From the NCBI GenBank assembly GCA_009929375.1, contig SAAO01000024.1, positions 1-64,000 of the forward strand: a stretch of 64,000 nt of DNA, read 5' to 3'. Numbering within the stretch: position 1 is the first letter of the stretch; each line of letters starts with the position of its first letter. The notes below the pieces were generated by a model. The model had not been told where the DNA came from. It was given only the letters and a program-made list of their open reading frames with translations, and ran no database searches. Both the position numbers and the translations under genes were made by a program. The stretch is from Bacteroidia bacterium (GTDB lineage: Bacteria > Bacteroidota > Bacteroidia > Bacteroidales > Paludibacteraceae). Of the stretch, positions 18,257 through 26,388 are shown piece by piece.

Positions 18257-18259
18257 ATA

Positions 18260-18300
18260 CCCCTAACCCCTAAAGGGGGATAATTATATCTTAGGGGATA
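18260..18300. repeat. CCCCTAACCCCTAAAGGGGG palindromic unit
   Basis: CCCCTAACCCCTAAAGGGGG (18260-18279) followed by a TTAGGGGATA word lies directly after the nrnA stop. It belongs to the same family as the groS-groL units and could serve as an RNA hairpin. Confidence 0.65.
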
Positions 18301-18465
18301 ATTGTATCTGAAAGATTTATCCAAACAATTACTTTTGGATAAGATAAATGGATAATCCGGGTACAACTTTTTTTTACTGATCAAAATAGAAAATTACTAA
18401 TCTGCCCGTAAAATCATTTTTGATTCAGGGCGTTTATTGAAGCTCTCAGAGGGGCTTGAGGTCTT

Positions 18466-19671
18466 ATGAAATACATTATTATTCTCGGCGACGGCATGGC
18501 AGATGAGCCAATAGCCTCGCTCGGCCATAAAACCTGTTTGCAGGTGGCCGAAAAACCGAATATTGATAAATTAGCTGCCATGGGCCGATGCGGAATGCTC
18601 GACACTATTCCAGCAGGTTTTGCGCCGGGTAGCGAAATTGCCAACATGAGCGTAATGGGTTACGATGTGCCGAAAGTATTCGAAGGACGTGGTTCGCTCG
18701 AAGCTGCAAGTATCGGTGTGTCAATTGAGGAAAATGAAATGGCCATGCGCTGTAATCTTATCTGTCTCGAAAACGGTATCATTAAAAACCATTCGGCAGG
18801 TCATATCAGTAGCGAAGAGGCCGAAGAGTTGATGCTTTTTCTCCAGAAAGAATTGGGAGATGAGCTTTTTAGCTTTTATCCCGGTGTTTCGTATCGGCAT
18901 TTGCTGAAAATGAAAGGTGGTAAAAAGCAGTTACATTGCACTCCTCCACACGATGTGCCCGGAACGCCGTTTACCGATGTAATGATAAAAGCTGAAAGCG
19001 CTGAAGCAAGAGAAACGGCAGAAATGCTTAACGATCTGATTCTTCGTTCGCAACCTTTGCTCGAAAATCATCCTGTCAATCTGAAACGTGCAGCCGCCGG
19101 CAAGGACAAAGCCAACAGTATTTGGCCGTGGTCGCCCGGTTACCGTCCTGAAATGAAAACGCTGATGGAACTTTACGGACTGAAAAGCGGTTCGGTAATA
19201 TCCGCAGTCGATCTGATTCGTGGAATTGGGGTGTATGCAGGACTGAAAGTGATAGAGGTGGAAGGAATTACCGGACTGTATGATACAAATTACGAAGGAA
19301 AAGCTCAGGCAGCCATCGAAGCGCTGAAAACCGACGATTTTGTATATCTGCATATCGAAGCCAGCGACGAAGCCGGTCACGAAGGTGATGTGGATCTGAA
19401 AATTAAAACCATCGAATATCTCGATAAACGCATTGTGAAACCGGTGCTCGATGCCGTGTTGCAATGGAACGAACCTGTGACGATTGCACTTTTGCCCGAT
19501 CACCCAACGCCCTGCGCCATTCGCACGCATACCAACAAGCCTGTGCCGTTTGTCGTTTATAGTCCCGGCGAATTGCCCGACAGCGTGCAGCAATACGATG
19601 AATTTGCCTGCGAAAACGGAAGCTATGGTTTACTGCGCGAAATGGAGTTTATGCAGCAACTGATAAAATAA
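18466..19671 (+). CDS. apgM: ApgM-family protein: phosphoglycerate mutase or homoserine kinase analogue
   Basis: The 401-residue protein belongs to the archaeal-type cofactor-independent phosphoglycerate mutase family of the alkaline phosphatase superfamily. Metal-ligand motifs seen are LGDGMAD (D9), APGSEIANMSVMGYD, HIEASDEAGHEGD and LLPDHPTPCAIRTHT. In Bacteroidota and some other bacteria lacking thrB, members encoded next to thrC are predicted to phosphorylate homoserine. Here thrC is the next gene on the same strand, 323 bp downstream, and no GHMP-type thrB is in the window. Catalysis of homoserine phosphorylation is therefore an inference from context. A terminator separates the two genes. 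Confidence 0.85.
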   Translation: MKYIIILGDGMADEPIASLGHKTCLQVAEKPNIDKLAAMGRCGMLDTIPAGFAPGSEIANMSVMGYDVPKVFEGRGSLEAASIGVSIEENEMAMRCNLICLENGIIKNHSAGHISSEEAEELMLFLQKELGDELFSFYPGVSYRHLLKMKGGKKQLHCTPPHDVPGTPFTDVMIKAESAEARETAEMLNDLILRSQPLLENHPVNLKRAAAGKDKANSIWPWSPGYRPEMKTLMELYGLKSGSVISAVDLIRGIGVYAGLKVIEVEGITGLYDTNYEGKAQAAIEALKTDDFVYLHIEASDEAGHEGDVDLKIKTIEYLDKRIVKPVLDAVLQWNEPVTIALLPDHPTPCAIRTHTNKPVPFVVYSPGELPDSVQQYDEFACENGSYGLLREMEFMQQLIK

Positions 19672-19700
19672 TATGACTGCAAGCGTTTGAACTTGTAGTG

Positions 19701-19736
19701 AAAACCACCTGATTTACATTGGGTGGTTTTATTTTT
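19701..19736 (+). terminator. Terminator after the apgM-family gene
   Basis: Arms AAAACCACC (19701-19709) and GGTGGTTTT (19722-19730) are followed by ATTTTTT. Confidence 0.8.
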
Positions 19737-19994
19737 TGTGTATTCTCTATTTTGGATGTTTTTACTTCAACTAAATTATGTTTGAGTATTTATTTGGAAG
19801 TCTTCGTTTATGCCGGGTCTATTATGAAATTGATGAATATAAACACTTTTGATAAAATATAAATCAGCTGCTAACTGTCGGTTATTTAGGTTAAAAGCAG
19901 TATCTTTGCAGGTGAAAATCCGTAAATTAAGAATAATTACATATTTGCTTAGTACTTATAAAATGTACTAAGTGCCTTAGTGGTTAAATAGAAA
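19737..19994 (+). promoter_or_regulatory. thrC upstream region with -7 box and leader hairpin
   Basis: TATCTTTG at 19901-19908 fits the -7 consensus, putting the transcript start near 19915. The 80-nt leader contains the hairpin CTTAGTAC (19948-19955) with GTACTAAG (19965-19972). No T tract follows, so it is not a terminator as such, and no threonine-rich leader peptide was seen. Confidence 0.5.
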
Positions 19995-21308
19995 ATGAAG
20001 TATTACAGTACAAACAAACAGATTACAGGCGAAACGCTTGCCAATGCAGTAGTCAAAGGACTTGCCGAGGACAAGGGTCTCTTTATGCCAGATTCGATAA
20101 CCGAAATCCCGGCTGTGTTTTACGACAATATCGACAAAATGTCGTTTCAGGATATGGCTTATACGGCTGCCTACATGCTTTTTGGCGACGATGTGCATGC
20201 CAATATGCTGAAATTGATGGTGAACGATACACTGAGTTTCGATGTGCCGCTTGTAAAAGTAGAGGAGAATATATTTAGTCTGGAACTGTTTCATGGCCCT
20301 ACGCTGGCATTTAAGGATGTGGGCGGACGGTTTATGTCGCGTATGCTGAGTTATTTTATTCAGCGTTCGGATGATGGAAACCGTCAGGTAAATGTACTTG
20401 TAGCTACTTCGGGCGATACCGGAAGTGCAGTGGCCAATGGTTTTCTGGGTGTGGAAGGCATTCATGTGTATGTGCTTTACCCAAAAGGGAAAGTGAGTCC
20501 TATACAGGAATGTCAGTTCACCACACTGGGGCAAAATATTACGGCCATTGAAGTGGATGGCACTTTCGACGATTGTCAGGCGCTTGTAAAAACGGCCTTT
20601 ATGGACGAAGAACTGAATGTCAAAATGAAACTAACTTCGGCTAACTCCATCAATGTAGCACGCTTCCTTCCGCAAGCATTTTATTATTTTTATGCGTATG
20701 CGCAGCTGAAGAAGATTTCGGAGGAAGCAGCCCGCAATATGGTGATTTGTGTACCAAGTGGAAATTTTGGAAATATCACTGCCGGACTGTTTGCCAAACG
20801 AATGGGCTTGCCCGTGAAACGCTTTATTGCAGCCAATAACCGTAACGATATTTTCCTCGAATATCTGAAAACCGGCGAATACAAACCGCGTCCTTCGGTA
20901 GCTACTATTGCTAATGCAATGGATGTGGGCGACCCGAGCAATTTTGCACGTATTCTCGATTTGTACAATCATTCGCACGAAGCTATTTCATCCGAAATAA
21001 GCGGTATTAGCTACACCGACGAACAAATTGCAGATGCCATGCGTGCCTGTCGCAAAGACACAGGCTATCTGCTCGATCCGCATGGCGCTTGTGGCTATCA
21101 GGCTTTGAAAGACATGCTCGAGCCGGGCGAAACAGGTATTTTTCTCGAAACGGCGCATCCGGCCAAATTCCTCGATACCGTGCAGGATATTCTGGGCGAG
21201 AAAATCGAAATTCCTGAGAAACTCCAGGAATTTATGAAAGGCGAAAAGCAAAGTATTGCAATGAGCAAGAACTTTGAGGATTTTAAAGCGTATTTGATGG
21301 GGAAATAA
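19995..21308 (+). CDS. thrC: Threonine synthase
   Basis: ThrC converts O-phospho-homoserine to threonine with pyridoxal phosphate. The 437-residue protein has the PLP-binding lysine K107 in HGPTLAFKDVGGRFM, the phosphate-binding loop ATSGDTGSAVA (about 139-149) and CVPSGNFGNITAGLFAKRMG (about 254-273). Length and motifs match the long (E. coli-type) class. It follows the apgM-family gene, and the pair probably covers the last two steps of threonine synthesis. Confidence 0.98.
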   Translation: MKYYSTNKQITGETLANAVVKGLAEDKGLFMPDSITEIPAVFYDNIDKMSFQDMAYTAAYMLFGDDVHANMLKLMVNDTLSFDVPLVKVEENIFSLELFHGPTLAFKDVGGRFMSRMLSYFIQRSDDGNRQVNVLVATSGDTGSAVANGFLGVEGIHVYVLYPKGKVSPIQECQFTTLGQNITAIEVDGTFDDCQALVKTAFMDEELNVKMKLTSANSINVARFLPQAFYYFYAYAQLKKISEEAARNMVICVPSGNFGNITAGLFAKRMGLPVKRFIAANNRNDIFLEYLKTGEYKPRPSVATIANAMDVGDPSNFARILDLYNHSHEAISSEISGISYTDEQIADAMRACRKDTGYLLDPHGACGYQALKDMLEPGETGIFLETAHPAKFLDTVQDILGEKIEIPEKLQEFMKGEKQSIAMSKNFEDFKAYLMGK

Positions 21309-21309
21309 T

Positions 21310-21525
21310 TGATAGTTGACAGTTGACAATGGACAGTAATTTACAATTTATTCATTTACAATTTACTATTTAGATTTGGCTGATTAACTAATTAGATAAT
21401 CAGTTGCTTGTTTTTTCTCAGAGACGATGGTATTAAATTGTAAATGAATAAATTGTAAATTAAAAAGGTGCCAATCAACCAAATATCAATTGTAAATTGT
21501 AAATGATTAAATTGTAAATATAAAA
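21310..21525. repeat. 27-bp perfect inverted repeat and word mosaic between thrC and ribE
   Basis: A GATAGTTGACAGTTGACAAT word block (21311-21330) is followed by a 27-bp perfect inverted repeat: 21338-21364, starting AATTTACAATTTATTCATTT, pairs with 21435-21461, starting AAATTGTAAATGAATAAATT. A further AATTGTAAATTGTAAATG block lies at 21489-21506. The same word appears at 14909, 35083 and 43253. Confidence 0.75.
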
Positions 21526-21526
21526 G

Positions 21527-22126
21527 ATGTTTTCAGGAATAATAGAAGAAGCTGCCTGCGTGGTGGCATTGCAAAAAGAGCAGGAAAACCTGCATATCAC
21601 AATGGAATGTTCGTTTGTTGACGAGCTGAAAATTGATCAGAGTGTGGCGCACAATGGCGTTTGCCTTACTGTGGTGGCCATGACCGATAAAACCTACACG
21701 GTAACTGCCATAAAGGAAACGCTCGACCGTACTAATCTGGGAAAACTCGAAGTAGGCAGCAAGGTGAACCTTGAGCGCAGCATGATAATGAATGGTCGTC
21801 TCGACGGTCACATTGTACAGGGTCATGTGGATCAGACTGCAGTGTGTACCGAAGTGAAGGAGGCAGAAGGTAGCTGGTATTTTACTTTCGAATATGCATT
21901 CGATAAAGAAATGGCCCGCCGTGGTTATATGACTGTGGACAAAGGATCGGTCACAGTAAATGGTGTAAGTCTTACTGTGTGCAATCCTACTGACAATAGT
22001 TTTCAGGTGGCCATTATTCCTTATACCTACGAACATACCAACTTCCACCAGATAGCTGTGGGAACCACTGTGAATATCGAGTTCGATATTATCGGAAAGT
22101 ATGTAAGCCGGATGATGGCTTTTTAA
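21527..22126 (+). CDS. ribE: Riboflavin synthase alpha chain
   Basis: The enzyme dismutates two 6,7-dimethyl-8-ribityllumazine molecules to riboflavin. The 199-residue protein has the duplicated lumazine-binding layout: an N-terminal MFSGIIEE, first-half motif VAHNGVCLTV, and second-half motif TVNGVSLTVC, with GHIVQGHVD between them. No other rib gene lies nearby and no FMN riboswitch was recognised in the upstream region, which is filled by word repeats. Confidence 0.97.
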   Translation: MFSGIIEEAACVVALQKEQENLHITMECSFVDELKIDQSVAHNGVCLTVVAMTDKTYTVTAIKETLDRTNLGKLEVGSKVNLERSMIMNGRLDGHIVQGHVDQTAVCTEVKEAEGSWYFTFEYAFDKEMARRGYMTVDKGSVTVNGVSLTVCNPTDNSFQVAIIPYTYEHTNFHQIAVGTTVNIEFDIIGKYVSRMMAF

Positions 22127-22280
22127 TTATGCCTGCTGAATTTTTGTATAGAAATTCAAACTAAACACAGACTTTGTTGTTACAAGTGTAGTATAATCTA
22201 CGAAAAATTTATTTGTAAGAGTAGATTGAAAGTGCATTTCGAATGTACTGTGTTTATAATTGATGACTTTCTTTACATAA

Positions 22281-23444
22281 ATGAAGAACTTAAAAAAACA
22301 AATTAACGAATCATTCTTTAATCCCGTTTTACATTTTCTGCCTGTTATTGTATTTATGATAGTGGAGGATGTAGCGGGGATACATACAGCCTGGCTGGCA
22401 TCACTTCCGGTTACATTTTTACTGGCCGTTTACGTGTTTTTTGTATATCGCAGAATCCTCGAATGGTTTCTGTTTTCTACCGCTATTTATCTTACAGTAG
22501 CCCTCTTTGCTACTGTATTACCTGATAATCCATCCGCTCCGGATTTTCGACCAGTGCGGGTGGAATTTATTTTACTGCTTGTATTTGCATTTTCGCTGTT
22601 GTTTCGAACTAGAATTTCATCTTTTATAAACAGTAGAAACAAAAAAATGCTGTCGATGATCAACAATCTGAACGAAATGTTCAGAATGATATGGGTGTTG
22701 GCAATTATCATTTTTCTGTTTACGCATGCCCATACCATCATAGTGATACTGAAAGTTCCGAATATGCATAATACGCTCAGTTTTATTTATCAGGTGTATG
22801 TGGCAGTGTTGATGTTTGTGCTCTTTTACGAAATGATAAGGGTGACCATTGTACGGGTGCGTTTGCTGAAAGAAGAGTGGTGGCCTATTGTGAATGAACA
22901 GGGAAAAACGATTGGTTCTATTCAGCACCAGACAAGTCTGAATTCGCCGATTAAATATATGCACCCCATTATCAGGGTAATGCTTATAGATAATAACAGG
23001 GTTTATCTGCAAAAACGAAGTGAAAAGGATCTTGTGTTTCCCGGTCTTTGGGATACTGCCATTTCAAACCATATAAAAGTGAGCGAAACACTGGAACAGT
23101 GCATTCAGCGTACTGCCGAAGAACGCTACCGTCTTAAACCCATCAAACCACTTTTCCTTTCAAACTACGTACACGAAACTGATTTTGAGTATCATTATGC
23201 ATTTCTGTTTGTAGCATGCTATACTGATTTTCAGGAGTACAACAAGGCACTGATTGATCATGCCAAATGGTGGACTGTGAGTCAGATTGAGGAAAACCTT
23301 GAAGCCGGAATATTTACCGATAACTTTAAGACAGAGTTCGATCTGTTGAAACGCAGCGGCTTGCTCGAATCTGTTCAGTGCGAATGCGAATGTTCTCTGA
23401 AAGACCTGGTTTCGAAAGGCTCAAAAAAAATAAATCAGAACTGA
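22281..23444 (+). CDS. Membrane protein with degenerate C-terminal NUDIX domain
   Basis: The 387-residue protein has about six hydrophobic segments in residues 15-185 and a cytosolic NUDIX-like domain after about 205. Conserved NUDIX features include HPIIRVMLIDNNRVYLQKRS, then WDTAISNHIKVSETLEQCIQ with RTAEERYRL in the NUDIX-box position. Compared with GX5EX7REUXEEXGU the leading Gly and the Arg-Glu pair are not conserved, so hydrolase activity is doubtful. The pattern HxxxxET resembles the IPP-isomerase-like branch. The stop codon lies within a hairpin shared with the convergent DUF454 gene. Confidence 0.75.
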   Translation: MKNLKKQINESFFNPVLHFLPVIVFMIVEDVAGIHTAWLASLPVTFLLAVYVFFVYRRILEWFLFSTAIYLTVALFATVLPDNPSAPDFRPVRVEFILLLVFAFSLLFRTRISSFINSRNKKMLSMINNLNEMFRMIWVLAIIIFLFTHAHTIIVILKVPNMHNTLSFIYQVYVAVLMFVLFYEMIRVTIVRVRLLKEEWWPIVNEQGKTIGSIQHQTSLNSPIKYMHPIIRVMLIDNNRVYLQKRSEKDLVFPGLWDTAISNHIKVSETLEQCIQRTAEERYRLKPIKPLFLSNYVHETDFEYHYAFLFVACYTDFQEYNKALIDHAKWWTVSQIEENLEAGIFTDNFKTEFDLLKRSGLLESVQCECECSLKDLVSKGSKKINQN

Positions 23445-23457
23445 TTTATTTTTTTTT
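23423..23457. terminator. Bidirectional terminator overlapping two stop codons
   Basis: The stem AAAAAAAATAAATCAG (23423-23438) pairs with CTGATTTATTTTTTTT (23441-23456), so each strand ends in a T tract. It contains the TGA of the plus-strand gene (23442-23444) and the TAA of the minus-strand gene (23446-23448). Confidence 0.8.
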
Positions 23458-23811
23458 GGTTTTATAGCTCAGAATATGAATGCTAACACCTGTGGCGATA
23501 GATAGAAGTAGTATTTGTAGCCATAATTTTCCGGTGGCTACAAAAAAAGTGGCGTAAGAGATTGATAGCCACAGTAGCGAAATGGCGTAAATTTTTGCAT
23601 GTAGCGGAATGCTCTTATCCTCCTGATAATTGCGTATTATTTCACCAAAAATTCGATGGTTGCGAATCCAGCTGTTCATTCTTTTCGAACCACGTGCAAA
23701 CAGATAACCAGATAAAAGTACAAATGGTGTGGTGGGTAACAATGGCAGGAAAACTCCTATTATGCCCAGCGAAAGCGATATTATGCCTATAATTGTATAT
23801 AAATTTCTCAC
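23446..23811 (-). CDS. DUF454 (YbaN-type) small membrane protein
   Basis: The 121-residue inner-membrane protein has the DUF454 hallmarks LGIIGVFLPLLPTTPFVLLS (residues 16-35), the FARGSKRMNSWIRNHRIFG segment (about 38-56), and two C-terminal hydrophobic segments (72-90 and 95-113). The function of the family is unknown. The reading frame starts with GTG at 23809-23811; no ATG gives the full family N-terminus. It is convergent with the NUDIX gene, with only one base between the stops. Confidence 0.88.
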   Translation of the reverse strand: MRNLYTIIGIISLSLGIIGVFLPLLPTTPFVLLSGYLFARGSKRMNSWIRNHRIFGEIIRNYQEDKSIPLHAKIYAISLLWLSISYATFFVATGKLWLQILLLSIATGVSIHILSYKTKKK

Positions 23812-23891
23812 CTGATATGTGTGTTGAAAATAAAACGCGCATCGGAATAAACTGAATCCGACGCGCGCAAAAGTAATATATCTGTATGGAA

Positions 23892-25316
23892 TTATATGGT
23901 TTCCATTGCTTTTTTAAAGATTTTTTGGGCTTGCGAATAATCAATTTTTCCACACGGACCCGAAATGCAACCTCCTTCGCATGCCATTACTTCCACAAAA
24001 TTTCCGGGAGCTTTTCCTTTGGTAAATGCCCTTAACAAACCTATGTTTTTCTTATTCAGGTTCGAAACCTGAATAGGCTTTATGCCTAAATGAGGATACA
24101 TATTCTGAACTGCTGAAATTACGCCACCTGCCTGTGCAAATCCCCGTCCATCCATTGGAGCTGCATTTCGTAAGTTTTCTGTAGGTGTCAGTTCAATATT
24201 CAGACCTGTAAACAGGGTGTCAATTTCTTCAAATGTGAGAATGTAATCAATATCGGGATGATCCATAACTTCTTTGCGTTTGCCCACACACGGGCCGACA
24301 AACACAATTTTTGCCTCCGGATATTTTGCTTTTGCCATTTCGATAGTGTAATACATGGGCGAACCTGTGTGCGAAACAAAAGGTTTCATCTCCGGAATGT
24401 GCTTGTTTACCAGTTCGATGTACGATGGACAGCATGAAGTAGTCATAAATTGCTGACCTGCCTCCAGTTTTTCCTGTAGCTCGGCACCTTCGCGACGGGT
24501 GGTTTCCATTGCTCCGTGCGCTACTTCCATTGCTTCTACAAAGCCAATTTTCTCAATGGCTTCGGATATCTCGCTAAGGGTATTGTTGAATTGCGACATA
24601 ATGGAAGGTGCCATGATAGCTACCATTTGTTCACCACGTTTGATCGCTGAAAGAATATCAAATACCTGCGAAATTTCGTAAATGGAACCAAAAGGACAGG
24701 CATTGATACATTTTCCGCAGTAGATACATTTTGACTCATCGATATGCTCAATGCCGTTCTCGTCTTTTGTAATGGCTTTCACCGGACAGGCCTCTTCACA
24801 GGGTACAGGAATGTACACAATGGAATGATACATGCAGGCTTCCTTACAAATACCACAGTTTATACATTTTGAATGATTGATATGTGCCTGTCCGTTGTCG
24901 AGGAAGTTGATGGCGTCTTTCGGGCAGTTCATATAACACGAACGTGCCACACAGCCTTTACAAAGATTGGTGACTACATAATTTGTTTTCACGCAGGCAG
25001 TGCAGGCCTCGTCGACAACGGTAAGAATAGAAGTGTTTGTGGATTTGCGCTCGAGCGCACGACGGGCGTAATCGGACAGCGGAGTGAGTTCATCCTCTTC
25101 CTCATCGATACGATAGCCCAGAATTGGTAACATTTTGTATTTTAGAACAGCTCTTTCCTTGTGAATGCAGCAACGACCACGCGCCTGTGCATTTTTTGGA
25201 GACATTTTAAGTGGAATGCGATCAATTTCTTCAATCAAAGAGCCTGATTTGTGTAATGCAATCAGTCTGGCCATGAGTTCACGTCGAACAATCATGGCAT
25301 TATTTACAAAAGCCAT
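23892..25316 (-). CDS. Monomeric [FeFe] hydrogenase, group B-like
   Basis: The 474-residue cytosolic protein has cysteine-rich iron-sulfur regions in residues 105-210, including two [4Fe-4S] motifs, CINCGICKEAC (151-161) and CIYCGKCINAC (197-207). The H-cluster domain follows with cysteines at TSCCPS (C295), FVGPCVGKRKE (C343) and EVMACEGGCISGPC (C446 and C450). The L2 and L3 motifs differ from the canonical MPCxxK and MACPGGCxxGGGQP of group A, and fit the group B enzymes of anaerobic Bacteroidota. It should interconvert protons and H2 with ferredoxin. Maturation genes hydE, hydF and hydG are not in the window. Confidence 0.9.
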   Translation of the reverse strand: MAFVNNAMIVRRELMARLIALHKSGSLIEEIDRIPLKMSPKNAQARGRCCIHKERAVLKYKMLPILGYRIDEEEDELTPLSDYARRALERKSTNTSILTVVDEACTACVKTNYVVTNLCKGCVARSCYMNCPKDAINFLDNGQAHINHSKCINCGICKEACMYHSIVYIPVPCEEACPVKAITKDENGIEHIDESKCIYCGKCINACPFGSIYEISQVFDILSAIKRGEQMVAIMAPSIMSQFNNTLSEISEAIEKIGFVEAMEVAHGAMETTRREGAELQEKLEAGQQFMTTSCCPSYIELVNKHIPEMKPFVSHTGSPMYYTIEMAKAKYPEAKIVFVGPCVGKRKEVMDHPDIDYILTFEEIDTLFTGLNIELTPTENLRNAAPMDGRGFAQAGGVISAVQNMYPHLGIKPIQVSNLNKKNIGLLRAFTKGKAPGNFVEVMACEGGCISGPCGKIDYSQAQKIFKKAMETI

Positions 25317-25344
25317 AGTTTATGTGTTGTCAAATTTCGAACTG

Positions 25345-25352
25345 CAAAAGTA
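25345..25352 (-). promoter_or_regulatory. -7 box (TACTTTTG) of the hydrogenase gene
   Basis: On the minus strand TACTTTTG fits TAnnTTTG and lies 29 bp upstream of the ATG. Confidence 0.55.
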
Positions 25353-25696
25353 ATACAAAATTTTCAATTAAAGAAAAATTTCTGTAAATGAAATGCGCCT
25401 GTTTATTGTTGCTATGGTTTTGAAAATAAAAAAGAGGCTTTATAAAAAGCTAAGAGGAGAAAACTAAAACTTTCAAATCGATTTTTATTTGCCCCCAACC
25501 CCCTAAAGGGGGCTGTGACATTGTGCAGATAAAGTGATTATGTTGCACACACTAAGTCCCCTTTAGGGGAACCAACGGTCACGACCAATGGGAGTATTTA
25601 GGGGCAGAAATGAAAAAGTTCTTATAATTCGTAAGTTTAAAAAGAGTTCAAGTGCGCTTTTGGTGCAGTCCCTTTTAAATGCTTATAATGTGCGGT
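25353..25696. other. Gap with three G-rich palindromic units
   Basis: Units of the CCCCCTAA/TTAGGGGG family lie at 25491-25512 (GCCCCCAACCCCCTAAAGGG then GG), 25556-25570 (GTCCCCTTTAGGGGA) and 25591-25606 (GTATTTAGGGGCAG). No coding potential was recognised. Confidence 0.6.
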
Positions 25697-26284
25697 TTAT
25701 CGTGTTCTTTTAATTCCTCTGAAAACAAATTCAACAATACTGTTTTTGTTTTTCTCAAATTCAGCGCTGATATTTTGACGGATATAAGGTACTTCGAGGC
25801 CTTTCAGCGCATGAAACAGAATCAGTGAAGAAAGCTCGGGATCCATGCGTTTAAATACTTTTTTCTCGATTCCTTCCGAAAGAATATTTCTGATAAGTTC
25901 AATTTCTTTCAAATCCACTTTACGTCGTGTGCGTTCCACTTCGTAAATGTCGTGAAAGAAATCTGCACGCAGCGAACCGTTACGGGTAACTATAAACTTA
26001 ATAGCGTCGAGATGCGCAATAATGTGGTTGGTGAGTTTTACATCCGGCTCGGTATCCTGTGCCGACACTATTTTGAGTTGATCAAGCAGATGCTCAAGTT
26101 CTTTGTCGATGACAGCTTTGTATATTTCTTCCTTGTTGTTGAAATATGTATAAAGTGTCCGTCGTCCTTTTTTCGATGCCTCGGCAATGTCATTCATAGT
26201 GACCTCCTTTTTTCCGTTTTTAGAAAAAAGCACGCGGGCAACCTCAATGAGCATCTTTTTGGTGTTGGACATTTTCTTCGACAT
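25697..26284 (-). CDS. TetR/AcrR-family transcriptional regulator
   Basis: The 195-residue protein has an N-terminal TetR helix-turn-helix (about residues 8-55): MLIEVARVLFSKNGKKEVTM, NDIAEASKKGRRTLYTYF, NNKEEIYKAVIDK. The C-terminal ligand domain is not informative. It is a dimeric DNA-binding repressor in all likelihood, with unknown effector. A strong -7 box lies 27 bp upstream of the start. The membrane transporter gene at 26389-27336 is in the same orientation upstream and could be a target, but this is only proximity. Confidence 0.93.
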   Translation of the reverse strand: MSKKMSNTKKMLIEVARVLFSKNGKKEVTMNDIAEASKKGRRTLYTYFNNKEEIYKAVIDKELEHLLDQLKIVSAQDTEPDVKLTNHIIAHLDAIKFIVTRNGSLRADFFHDIYEVERTRRKVDLKEIELIRNILSEGIEKKVFKRMDPELSSLILFHALKGLEVPYIRQNISAEFEKNKNSIVEFVFRGIKRTR

Positions 26285-26310
26285 AATTTTAGTGTTTTTG
26301 CTTTAATATG

Positions 26311-26318
26311 CAAAGATA
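26311..26318 (-). promoter_or_regulatory. -7 box (TATCTTTG) of the TetR gene
   Basis: On the minus strand TATCTTTG is a full match to TAnnTTTG, 27 bp before the ATG at 26284. Confidence 0.6.
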
Positions 26319-26388
26319 AAGAAATATTTAAAATTCTAATATTTCAGTTCGGAATGACTTTATTTATTTGGGTTAAAAATATGAAAAA

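Noticed and set aside
18931-19593. 220-residue minus-strand frame inside the apgM-family gene
   Set aside because: It is an antisense shadow with no start context or domain.
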